Source of the DNA: Azadirachta indica
Lineage: Eukaryota > Streptophyta > Magnoliopsida > Sapindales > Meliaceae
Length of the DNA: 64,000 bases
Assembly: GCA_022749755.1 (NCBI GenBank)
Contig: CM040451.1
Span: 13,777,871 to 13,841,870, forward strand
Direction: 5' to 3'
The notes below the pieces were generated by a model. It worked only from the letters and a program-made list of their open reading frames with translations, had not been told where the DNA came from and did no database searches. The position numbers were made by a program, and so were the translations under genes. This document shows, piece after piece, positions 53,413-64,000 of this stretch (its first letter is position 1; each line of letters opens with the position of its first letter).

Positions 53413-55886
53413 ATCTCTGTATTTATATTTACGTAGACACACAGACTTAAGTGTACTTGTTTGATATATTTCCGTTGATATTGCATATTTCTTTTATAAC
53501 CTTTAAAAAGTGGGTATCGGTACTATGCTTAATAAATTAATAAAGCTCACAATCATTATAAGAATGAAATAAAGATAAAGTTCAAAGATATTACCATCAA
53601 TATCCTATTAATTGTCTCTGAGAATCACTGCGTACGTGCAAAATGAAGGCGATTGTTCTTTGTCTTAACAAAATAAATAAAAGAAAAAACATCAGCTAGC
53701 AGGATTAACATAAAATTATATATGCTAATTAATTTGGAATTCGTTAATCTTTGTTCAGAATTTAATTGCATATCTAGGAATAATTTATTAAGTCTGTGAA
53801 TTAATGTATTTCTGTTAATTAAATGAAAACAAATAAATTAAATGAAACCTTGTTCACAGATTCTAATTATTGCTCTCAATTTATTTAATGCGTTGTAACA
53901 GTAGGTTGGATGGTTTGTTCTCCTTTCCAGTACTCTGTTATTTATTCTTTCCATAAGGGGAAACAGAAAAACATAAAGCAAAGCTCTACTATTTATTCTT
54001 CCATGAGGGGAAACAGAAAAAGATAAAGCAAAACGCTTTGCTTAACCATATCAAGTCGAAACAGAAAGAGAAAGAGAAAGAGATCTGTTGAAATAATGTA
54101 TCGGTTAATAGTGGGTTTATCTACGTACACCATGAAATTTGCTCTACATTTTTATTTTAAAAAAATATTTTATTACAAAATTATCCTCTATATAAATTAC
54201 TGTTAAAGACAACGGAACCTTAATAAATAAAATAATATTAATTTTCACGTTCATTTAACGAATAACTATTGTTTGGAAAAATGGCTCGAAGCCGAAGAGA
54301 TTGATAGGTTGCATGCCAATGAGTCCAAATAGCAGTTTAGTATGGATGGGGTTTGCTTAGTCAACCAGGGACAGGTCCTGATCAATTCATGTTTGGTCAG
54401 CTGCCGAGGGAAGGAATTTACTTGATCAAATATAGGTTAATTACGGTCTGAGCAAACACTAAATCTATAAGAACTCTCTATTCGATAAAGTTCGATCATT
54501 ATTACGAAATCATTATTCATCAAATGATGGAAAATCAACTTAAAATTCTTAATACTATTAAAATAAGAAAATTAATATTTATATATATAAATATATCGCA
54601 TTTAATTCATAAAATAAAATAAAAAAATAAAAATAAAAATTTTTTTAAAAAAAAAAAAAAAAAATTTTTTAATAAAAAACATTAATTTTTATCATAAAAT
54701 ATCGAAATCATAAATTTTAATATCAACCACTAGCTACTTTAAACTCTAAATGTTTTCTATTTAATATAAAAACAAATTTATCATAATTATTTTATGATCA
54801 TTAACTCACAAAGAAAAGATCTAATATTTGAAAATTTAGAAAAATCATGTTAATTTGTCATAATATTAAGGGTGTGTCTGACAGCACATACTGCCTGTGT
54901 TTAATCCACTATCAAATATTTTCATTTGCCATAAAAATGACGGCTTTAACGATGATAATACGCGTATAAACGAGTAGTTGAGTTAATGAAGATCCCAAAA
55001 ATATTCATAGTGACCCAATTAAATTCCTGTGCCTGGTAGACGCAATTAGCGGTCGGCGGTCAACGAACAGCGGTCGGCGGTCAATTATTTTATAAATAAT
55101 GATAATAATGATAAAATAAATTATTTTGATGAAATAAAAATAATTTATTATAATATTTTATTTAAGGTAATTGTTAATCATGCAACGTAGAAAAGACCCA
55201 TTGAGTACGGGTCCTTTTAATTCAGAGAATCCTGCATTAATTTAAAGATTATTAAAGTGCCCAAGTGCAAAACACTCTGTAGGTATACTTAAATTGCAGC
55301 AATTATTTGTTATAGGTTTGAATTTGGATTTATTTCCCAAAGCACTAGCATTTAGCGCTAACTCTCTACAGGTACATTCAAGTAAGAAAGGGCAGCTTTT
55401 ATTTTATACATACCATACACATTTTCATTTGATTTAGTAAAGTTCTAATAAAAAGTAAAAGAAGAATATTATTCAGGTTTGATAACCTTACCGATGATAA
55501 CAAGATATTTTATTAAATTCATAATTTATCGTTTAAAAAAATCTCACCTCTCCCAGCAAATCATCCACTTATATCATTGAGATTATAATATTTATAATCT
55601 CTAATTAATATTCTTATTACTACTTAATTTGCCTTTTTGGTTCTCCAAATTAAAAAAAAATCCTCATTTCTTTCTTGAAAAACTTTTGTTATCTGCACCA
55701 GCTTTAAATTTGCACTCTGTTCGGCATTATCTAACAACATCATAGTGATTACAATCTCTGATCACATGTTCATACACTCGTTATTATCACATATATATAA
55801 AGCCATTTTACTTATAAAAGCAGTAAAATATTGAAGTCTTTATGTAATAAGAAGCAGAGGGGAGGGATTCATATTTGCAGGCTTAT
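53413..55886. other. Region between ankyrin copy 3 and fibrillin, with duplication relics
   Basis: No intact gene. A tandem duplication of about 50 bp lies at 53931-54035 (TTATTCTT.CCAT.AGGGGAAACAG twice). 54140-54280 resembles 42680-42780. 54880-54960 resembles 49130-49220. 55380-55560 resembles the 3' flank of the ankyrin copies (TATACATACCATACACATT, AGAAGAATATTATTCAGGTT, ATTCATAATTTAT). A 17-bp motif AGCGGTCGGCGGTCAA occurs twice at about 55048-55084. Confidence 0.6.
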
Positions 55887-57939
55887 TCATGGGGTCAAGA
55901 GGGAGCTTCCTTCCTTGATGAGAACAAAGACGCCACCAGCATCTCCCCGTGAAATCCGAAGATCTTCATCGAGGTATGTGGTTAGCAACCACGATTGAGC
56001 ATTGCTGTTTGTGATTGGGAATTTCAATGGTGGTTGGCTAGAAATGGTCTTTGCAACAGATGAAGCTGTGTCTTGGACTGAAGTAAGTAGGCCTTTGAAG
56101 GGTGTGAGATCAATCTTCTGCCCCAAGAACTCGACATTTTCTGGTAACACAATTGAGTCGGTTATCTGAGGGGTGCCGATAATGCCTTCTTCAAACTTGA
56201 TCTGAAGAGTGAAGGCAAGATGAAAAATGCAGTTTAGAGATGACTCCAGAGCTACAGATCTTATTTTTGTTAGTAAACAGAAATTTGACCTTCGAAGGCA
56301 TTTAGTTAGAATCATAGACTACCTTTCTCTTTCACAATATTAGCCTATGTTTCTCTAATTAAGAGTGGAAGCACAGTAGTTAAATTATTTAAACCTAGTG
56401 ATCCCATCCTACAGTAGCCCTAATTTCAAAGCTGCAAAAGCGTGCCAACTAAAGGGGTTACACATTGTCAATTTCCAATGCTCACGAGTAATTAACTATA
56501 TAATTTATTAGAAAGTTAAACAGGACATTAAAAAATGTTATGGCAAAAACGAACCTGCACACGTTTGGGACTCCGGACTTCAAACTTAGCGTTGGTGGTA
56601 ATGGAAGTTGTAGAAAATGGCCCAGCGAACCGGATAGAATTCTGGACCGTGAAGTTCTCAGAGTCAATTGTCTGTGAAATCTCCTCGACCCTTGCCAATG
56701 GCAATGTACCCCTCGACAATAATGGGAACAAGCCTGAAAAAGATGTGTACCTACATTGCCGCTCATAATTTTCAAGTCAATACTTACATGAATTCAACTT
56801 TATAGAACATAAACCCAGCTGCAATTTCAGTGGCCATTCGATATTAGCAAGGGCATCACACAAGTTTCAAAGCAGTCACAATAATTTCAACACGAAAATG
56901 CAGGATTCTTAAGTTGATTACAAATTTAATCTAAATGGTTTACCTACAACTTCACAAAGGTAAAATCAACCAAGCCTAAGTAAAACTCTACTCAGGGCAT
57001 AAAGGGAAAAGTCTTGTCTGGGTATTCATTCATTAATGAAATAAAGGTTTCTAATAATTGATTTCACTGTCTTAGATATAAGATATAACTATTATGAGCA
57101 AGATCAAATAAAGTACTAATTTTAATTTCATTTTCAAAAAAAGAAAAAGAAAAAAAATGATCCTTTGTTTGTTACCATGGAAACCAATGCAAATGGAAAT
57201 AAAATAAACCAATAAAGTAAAACTACTCTATTGTTTTCATTTCCAACATCACAAAATTCAGCTCAACTAAGTCAATTAATTATATAAACTCCAATCGACC
57301 AAAATCCCAATTTTGATCAAGTACAAAGTAACACTTAAATACCCAAATTCAGAGACTTCCAATTTTTTTTTTTTCCTTTCCCCAAATTTTCTAATTAACC
57401 AAACAATAACTAGGGGAAAAAAAAAAGGCGAAAACTTACGCAAGAATCCATTTGCCATTAAGCAGAGTCAAAGCTTCAGTTGGCGCCGCCGTCGGATTCT
57501 TGGCCTCAAGCTGTGTAATAAGCTCAACGACCTCTGCTCTCGTCTCACTCGTCGCACTCAATCCACGATCGGTCCCATAAAACGAATCCACCAACGCTTT
57601 CTTCAAATTATCAATCTCGGTCACTTCCTTGGGCTTCTCCGCCTCCTCCGCAACCGCCACAGAGGCGGCACCAGCGACACCGGAGACACCAGAGACACCA
57701 GATACACCATTGTCCTCCTTATCAGGGCCCCACTCATCATCGTCAGCAGCCCGAGCCAAAAACACAGGCCGGGACCGAGTGAATTCCAGGATTGAACTCA
57801 GCGATTTCTTAGTAACCTTCTGAGGAATTTTCACCGAATTCAGAGGAAGAATGGAAGGTCTTGTAGTAAATCGACTGTGTAACGGGATTTGTGAAATAGT
57901 CTTGCATGGAAATTGGTTAACTGGAGAAACCGAAGCCAT
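55887..57939 (-). CDS. FIB1: Plastid-lipid-associated protein / fibrillin 1, chloroplastic
   Basis: Three exons close in phase to 336 aa: 57939-57440, 56750-56555, 56201-55887. The first 60 or so residues are Ser/Thr/Arg-rich with few acids, as in a chloroplast transit peptide, ending near [12 protein letters not shown] low-complexity linker with SGV triplets ([14 protein letters not shown]) follows. The PAP/fibrillin domain runs from about residue 110: [88 protein letters not shown], then [17 protein letters not shown] at the end. Fibrillins of this group coat plastoglobules and chromoplast fibrils and help stabilise photosynthetic membranes under stress. The in-frame Met 14 codons upstream (57981) was rejected because MASVSP starts a typical transit peptide. 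By memory the Arabidopsis relatives are At4g04020 and At4g22240. Confidence 0.95.
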
Positions 57940-60900
57940 TAGCTTTCGAAAACGCGAACTCTGAAAGAGAAAACAGAACACACAAGACTTAGCTGAACAA
58001 GAAAACAGAGAAACGAGTCAGTTTTATGTTCAAAACGCCGCGCAACAACAAAAGCTGTGCTGTCCGAAAATCTTAACCCATTAAGAGACGAGTTTGTCCT
58101 TGTATTTAAAGCTATACGTTACTGTGATCGCGAGGGTAATATAGGATTTGGGGATTGCATTGCACAAATATCGGTAGGACACGTGGACATTCAATGGGTT
58201 TTTAACACGTGGACAAGAACTTAAGTGTACTAAGTTGGAATATCGGAAGAAAATAAATTAGACAAAAACAAGGTCATGTGATTTGAGGCAAAATTGGGTA
58301 TTGAAACTGAAATTGGTGATCACATTTTTTTGGTGTGGTATTGAATTCTAGAAGCTTCTGTCGCGTTTGCCCACCATTTTGGCTTTCCACCCTTTCCACA
58401 AAATAATATCTCCAGAAGCGTAGCGCCGTAGCCTATTGTTTGGCTATACAACGCAACAACATGGTGCATGTTTGAAACCGTTGTATTTTTTTATTTTAAA
58501 TTGTATAATAAATATTAATTTATTTTCCTATCAATTGTCATGATATTTAATTAATTATATTATTTTTAATCCGTAGACAATTACGCGTGAGCTTTTGTTT
58601 TTATGAGTACGACAGACCGTCTTTTCTCTGTTGCGGTAGACGATACGCCGTTTCTTAAAAAAAAACATATCGACATGTTGTTGATCGCTTCTTTGATATG
58701 CGCTTGGGAATTGGGCCTTCGATGATCAAATAATGACCGTATTGTGGGCCAATGGTGGATCAGGGGTTGGCCCAACATAAGTATAACCCTCAATTATAAC
58801 CCGTAACATCTGTTTAACATTTTACTATTTCTTCTGGCCCTCAACAAACCCCCACCACCTTCATTTTTCCTTGCAAGAGTACTACTCTATTTCATATCTT
58901 ATGTTATTTTCAGTCTGCAAATTTTCCTTTTTAATTATGTTTCAATTCATTTTTCATAAGATTAAGATGACGTTCGTCCAAAATTGAAAACTAGAGGCTA
59001 GTTATCAATCCTTTTTTCTTAAAAATATTGATTACTTGAAGGTTTATAACTCTATTTTATTATAAAAGTACAATAATTAAAGTGTTTGATAAAATATTCA
59101 TTCACATTTATTGATCAATAATATTTCAATTCACAATAATTAGACGTTAAAAATCACAATATCTCAAATACAAACAAAACTAAGTAACTATCATATATAG
59201 CTTTGCTACATATAAAATTTAATGCCGTCCAAATTTGATTAGCACGAGAATAGGGGCCCATAAAAATAATGCAATGACATATATTCAGTAAGAGCTAGAA
59301 ATGCAATGTGCCACAATATTATTTTTCATAAGTAATTATTGTTCATAATTTGTTAGACAGGAGGCATATTTTATTATTATTGTTGTCTTTATTTTTTAGT
59401 TTTAGGTCCTCGGATAAAATATTTCTTCTAGGAAACAAAAAACGGGGTTTTTTAAAAGAATGACAAAAATGACAAGTCTTAAAAACAAGGAATAATTGAG
59501 ATATTAACAGACAAGAAAGAACAAGAAACGAAAGAAAGAGCTGATGAGATCATGGAGTTTACAAAGCTTACAAGTCTATAAAACTCTGAGGATATACCAT
59601 ACACAGTGTTAAAATTTGAGATAATAAAATTAGGTTACTGAATTTTATTACTTTTAAAAATAAAACCGTAATTTTTTTATATCAAATAAGTTGTTAACGA
59701 TAACGAATAACTAATAATTCCTATTAAAGAAAACTAAATTCTTCTAATTAATTCAAATTCTGATTATCACATTGCAAATATGTAATTTAACAAATTAAGA
59801 GAACTCCATTATTCAAATTTGGATGCATCCTACTTCCAAATAAGAGAAGAAGTTTATTAACAAAATATGAAAAAATTAAAACCCATCCTACAACTCAAGC
59901 TTTAGTAATATATTGCTGTTGAGAAGTGATCACTACCCAACTCGGAGGGGAGATAGAACCTATATATTTTTAATTGCATTTAAAAATTATTTAATAAAAA
60001 CATATAAATGATGCTTTGGATCTTATTTATAAATATATAAAATTAGATTAAAGACTCAAATATTAATATAATAAACTATCCAGTGTCTTTAAAAAATGAA
60101 GCACGCTGAAGAGCCTTTTGGTTTTGAGAGAATGTGAGGATTTCCTTATAATTAATAATATTATGGTGGTGTCCATGTTAGATGTCTGATAATTTATTCG
60201 ACTGTTTAGACCAATCATTGATCCAAACTCTACATATTTACAAAAAATTTTTAATAAAAATGAACTACGAGATGTCTTAGAGTTTGTATTAATCAACTAA
60301 ACTATGACTGATTATGATTTGACGCTACACCTACTTAATTAGGGTTTGAATTCACCTAAAAGATTAAACTAAAAGTCTATTTGAAAGAACAATTCTTCCT
60401 TCTTAATGATTACTACCGCATCTGCATGCATGTAATTAATTCGGCTCACTTCATGTAGAAGATCTACTCTTCTTCTTCTTCTTCATTTCGAACCAAAAAT
60501 TTCATAATCATATCCTCAAATTTTTTCTGTTTGCGCCAATGTTAAAAGTGACAGATTTTTCTCAAGCAGCGATAAAATTTGACTTAATTTAGATCTAAAT
60601 CTTTTAAAATTTTTAACTTCTTGAATAGTAAAAAGTCACTGAATTAAATACAAATTTTCTTTCAATCAAAGTTACTAAATTATTATAATTCAGATTCAGC
60701 CTAAATGGGTAGAAACAAGAAAAGAATGCGTTTGAACCCTATTAATATTTTTATAGAGTTTTCCATACATATTATGTGGTTTATTCTCAGAGATCATTGG
60801 GTAACAATTCTTACTCTTCTAAAGACAGTTTCTTTGGATGTTGGATGCACTACAACTACAAATTATCTTTTTAGTAAAAATTTCAGTAAGATCTCTGGCA

Positions 60901-62151
60901 GTTTCTTTGAACATTGGGTGTGCTACAACTACAAGTACAACCGCAAATTATTTTTCTAATAAAAATTTTAGTAAGATCTTTGATAATCTCTTTAGACATT
61001 GAGTACACTACAACTACAGATTATTTTTTTATTAAAAGTTTCAATAAGATCTCTAATTAAATAGCAAATGCGCTATAATTACAAGTATAACTACATATTA
61101 TCTTTTTAATAAAAGTTTTAGTAAGAGTTTCATGAGATCTTTAATAGTCTCTCTGAACGTTGAGTAAACTTCAACTGCAGATTGTCTATTGATTAAAGGT
61201 TTCAGTATGATTTTTGATTAAGTATCAGTGCGTACTTAGTTAAATATTAGTAAATTTATAATAGATTTATAATATTAAGGAAAGCTATTAAACTGTTTAA
61301 TATAATATCAATAGTTTTGAGTTTGATATGGGTGTAGGAGACTTACTTGCAAACATGCAGGCGGTGTCAAACTAAATTTCTAACGTAATCATTTGTGTAT
61401 GTGTGTGGATGTAAAGAAAAGCTAGGACGTTTGTGAGGATTCTTTTTCTTTTTTAGTCGCAGCTAGCGATGGCAAGAGACAACTGCCGCCACTTGGCAAG
61501 CCCTCGGTACATGCGCCGGCTTGAATGGTTTTTGACTCCATTTTTGTCCGGCGACCATTGTGTACAAAATTACAAAAACTCATGCTTACCAGCAGCCTAC
61601 TAAAATAAGTATTAAACTATAGTTAACAAACTAGTGTGCTTCCTGATGTTGTTACCCCAACTCCGATAACAAAAGCAACAGCAACAGCAACAAGAAGCAA
61701 CCCTGTAAAGCACTTCTTCTTCCTCTTCCTTTTTTGTTTTTGGTTCTCTTCTTTTCCTTCTATTTTGTCTTCGTTTGCTTCTCCAAATAGCTGGCTACGA
61801 CCTTACTATCTCATTATTTATTGTCATCTTTCCAACTGAGCATTAATCTTTCGTTCATTCTTTGGATTCTCTTCTTCTTCACTTATTAATGAGCAATTTA
61901 GTATTGTCGTTTTCATTTCAAGGAGCTAAACAAGAGGTGGGGTTTTAATTTCAATTCTTGAACAAACTCACGAGACTTCCATGGATACTCTAATTAAGCC
62001 TTCTGCATGCTGATCCAATACAAAACTGTATGTCGTTTTTAATATATCCGAAAATAGTTTTAATTTCTCGAGTTCTTTACTTCTTTTTATATCGTATTTG
62101 TGTTTTCTTTTAGTGTTGTAAGCTGTATTTGCGTTCTGGGTATGTGTGAAA
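57940..62151. other. Intergenic region between fibrillin and RING genes
   Basis: No supportable gene in 4.2 kb. It holds the fibrillin promoter (left, transcription leftwards) and the RING gene 5' flank (right). A degenerate tandem array lies at about 60820-61220. Short frames elsewhere lack domains. Confidence 0.65.
60820..61220. repeat. Degenerate tandem array, about 75-85 bp unit, five copies
   Basis: Each unit contains, in order, TCTCTttgaacrTTGrGT, CACTACAACTACA(AGTACAACTACA)AATTATCTTTTT, then ATTAAAAGTTTCAGTAAGATCTCT. Units begin near 60826, 60899, 60985, 61063 and 61147. They vary in sequence and length, some having an extra ACAAGTACAACT insert. No coding frame persists across units. 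Confidence 0.8.
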
Positions 62152-62877
62152 ATGAGTCAACTCAGCGTAATATTGCAGGAATCGCAGACGAAAACGATCC
62201 TGGCTTTGCTGCGGGAGAAAATGGACGGCGTTGATGGAATCGGAAGGAGAAGAAGAAGTCTAAAAGACCGGCTAGGAATAAAAGGCATCGGATGTTGTGG
62301 GCCTGCCTGGGGTTTCAGACCAAACACAATTAACTTAAGCGACAGCGAAGTTGAAGAACAACGACAAGAAGGCCAACAGGAGCAACAAGATCACAGTCAA
62401 GAACGGGAAATAAGCGCTGGACCGGGCCGGTCCGAAAATGTATCCGGTCCAAATTGCGTGGGCCGGGCGTTAAATTCGGGTGGAATGAATCTGGCGGCTG
62501 CTTTGGCAGCAGAGCGACATCTCCGGGCAGCTGACGGAACTAACTTGGCGAGTCCCACAACTGGCATTAGTCATACAAATAATAATGTGGGTCCAGGGGG
62601 GACAGCACCGGGAACGCCGTTAAGGGTGTCGCTGATGAGACTGTTGGTGGAAACGGACGGCTGTGATGGGGAGGAGAAAGCGGGAGGAGGAGGAGGAGGA
62701 GGAGGAGAAATGGGGAGTGATTCTGTGTGTTGCGTGTGCATGGGAAGAAAGAAGGGTGCAGCATTTATCCCATGTGGGCACACTTTTTGTAGGGTGTGTT
62801 CCAGAGAAATGTTGTTGAATCGAGGCGGTTGTCCCCTCTGCAACCGTTCAATTCTCGAAATTCTCGACATTTTTTAA
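62152..62877 (+). CDS. C-terminal RING-HC finger protein, probable E3 ubiquitin ligase
   Basis: Intronless, 241 aa from the ATG at 62152 (MSQLSVILQESQTKTILALL). The N-terminal part has a basic patch (RRRRSLKDRLGIKGIGCCGP); the middle is Gln/Glu-rich and then Gly/Ala-rich, with AALAAERHLRAA and LRVSLMRLLVETD, followed by a Gly run encoded by a GGA repeat. The last 49 residues are a C3HC4 RING: C-C-V-C-M-G, then FIPCGHTFCRVC, then GGCPLCNRSI. This predicts E2 binding and ubiquitin ligase activity; no membrane span or targeting signal is evident. It recalls small RING proteins such as Arabidopsis At4g03965 (from memory). The GGA repeat is a likely length-variable site. Confidence 0.9.
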   Translation: MSQLSVILQESQTKTILALLREKMDGVDGIGRRRRSLKDRLGIKGIGCCGPAWGFRPNTINLSDSEVEEQRQEGQQEQQDHSQEREISAGPGRSENVSGPNCVGRALNSGGMNLAAALAAERHLRAADGTNLASPTTGISHTNNNVGPGGTAPGTPLRVSLMRLLVETDGCDGEEKAGGGGGGGGEMGSDSVCCVCMGRKKGAAFIPCGHTFCRVCSREMLLNRGGCPLCNRSILEILDIF

Positions 62878-64000
62878 TGATCGTCTTTGATCAAGGGGGG
62901 TGATGATATTGATGGACGCCTCGAGATTCATGTGGGATTGTATTCATTGGTTTTTAATGGAGATGAAGAGCAGTTCAAAGGAAAGGAGATTTTCCCATTT
63001 AAAAATTACAATGTGATACGAGTTTAAATGATTTTTTTTCTTTTTTTGGCTATGACTTGTGTTGGTTAAGGAGCAATTAATCTTTCTTCCTTAAGGATAA
63101 ATGTTGATTTAATCATTTAATAATTAAAAAAATCTCAAGCACGTGCTCATTTGACTTTTTTTAATTAATGAATAATATATTTATATTATTTTACACATAA
63201 ATATCATTATCATCTGAAGATATATAAATAAATTTATACAGCGAACTTATATGTGTATGTTACTCAACGTTGTTTTATATAAGTTGCTTTCATAAAAAGA
63301 AGGGAGAGAATTCTAATTGAAACAAAGGTGATATTTTATAGTGTATAATAAAATTAATAAAAGAAAGATTTTAACAAAATAGGTTTTCAAACATTTTATT
63401 TATTTATTATATTTTTGTTTCCTATTTTGGGCTGCGTTCGCTGTCCAACGTCTCGTACCAAAGGCTCACGTATGGGCTCGTTAATAATCAAAATGAAGCC
63501 AGGCCCAAAAATTGGATGAATCGAACTGGATGGGTTGGACTGAAATGACAAATTCTGGTTCGTTTTACCAACTCTTTATGTTAAGGAGGAATTCTATTTT
63601 CTAGTAGAAATAGTAATATATATTATTTCGTCTAAGTAATGAAATAATACAAAATAAGCAATATGACTCTATTGAACGAATTTTTAAAAATAAATTTTGA
63701 TCACAAATTAATTTAAAAAAAGTGTGAAGCATTTTTTTAAGTTAAGATATACTGATATAAAAAAAGAATCTGAAATCTATCAGATGTATACTTAACAGTA
63801 GTTAAAAGTTGTTTTTAGTGATGAAATCAGATTTAAAATAACGAAAATTGGTCAAAAAGAAACCTAATTAATTCCCCATTAGTATCTTAAACGAAGAATA
63901 TTTCCCATTATATAAGAACAAAAATCTCTTTTAGGATCTTAGTTAATTAATGCTCTGATCTTTTACATGCCACAAACGTGCACACATATTATATATAAAT
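62878..64000. other. Right-hand flank
   Basis: The 3' UTR of the RING gene (to about 63030) is followed by AT-rich intergenic DNA. No gene or element is recognised up to the window end. Confidence 0.6.

Noticed and set aside
57313..57823. Plus-strand frames opposite fibrillin exon 1
   Set aside because: Antisense shadow of the transit peptide and linker; fibrillin exons are phase-consistent on the minus strand.
61636..61839. Plus-strand frame upstream of the RING gene
   Set aside because: Short, low-complexity Thr/Ala and Phe-rich; no homology recognised and no link in frame to the RING exon.
62146..62151. Two extra residues at the start of the RING protein
   Set aside because: They depend on a GTG start; the first ATG is at 62152.

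Overview
This window is nuclear DNA from a flowering plant, most likely a eudicot. It has multi-exon genes with GT-AG introns, AT-rich intergenic DNA, many microsatellites and TIR/foldback repeats, and clearly plant-specific families: plant UBX protein, plastid fibrillin, OVATE family, PPi-dependent phosphofructokinase beta subunit, and ankyrin-PGG proteins. No prokaryotic, organellar or viral gene set is visible, and I found no tRNA, rRNA or CRISPR array.

Layout. 1-6.4 kb is intergenic, with two local tandem duplications and an inverted-repeat element. A PUX3/4-type UBX gene (minus, 6524-9025) is divergent from a 14-exon, probably membrane-anchored organellar AAA ATPase (plus, 11717-17100); a foldback-type element lies between them. 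A small coiled-coil protein (minus, 17584-18030) and a basic Ser-rich protein of unknown function (minus, 18965-19975) follow. About 8 kb of microsatellite-rich DNA then leads to the 16-exon PFP-beta gene (minus, 28107-32463). An OVATE family gene (plus, 34666-35187) precedes a cluster of three ankyrin-repeat/PGG-domain membrane protein genes (36999-53412). A fibrillin gene (minus, 55887-57939) and a C-terminal RING-HC gene (plus, 62152-62877) complete the set.

Exon models were derived by hand and checked for phase. PUX (305 aa), AAA ATPase (589 aa), PFP-beta (566 aa) and fibrillin (336 aa) all close perfectly and match the usual sizes of their families. The single-copy genes (PUX4, AAA ATPase, PFP-beta, OFP9-like, fibrillin 1, RING) recall neighbours on the short arm of Arabidopsis chromosome 4, roughly At4g03965 to At4g04210. 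This comparison is from memory and was not searched.

The most dynamic part is the ankyrin-PGG (ACD6/ITN1-like) cluster. The plus-strand copy carries two +1 frameshifts. The first minus-strand copy is intact except for one missing base. The second minus-strand copy is a decayed pseudogene. Relics of the same duplication unit lie at about 42.4 kb and 55.4 kb, so the locus looks like a tandem array undergoing birth and death. I did not find a convincing new multi-gene system. The strongest second-look items are this cluster, the foldback elements, the 60.8-61.2 kb repeat array, a GC-AG intron and an uncharacterised AAA ATPase.
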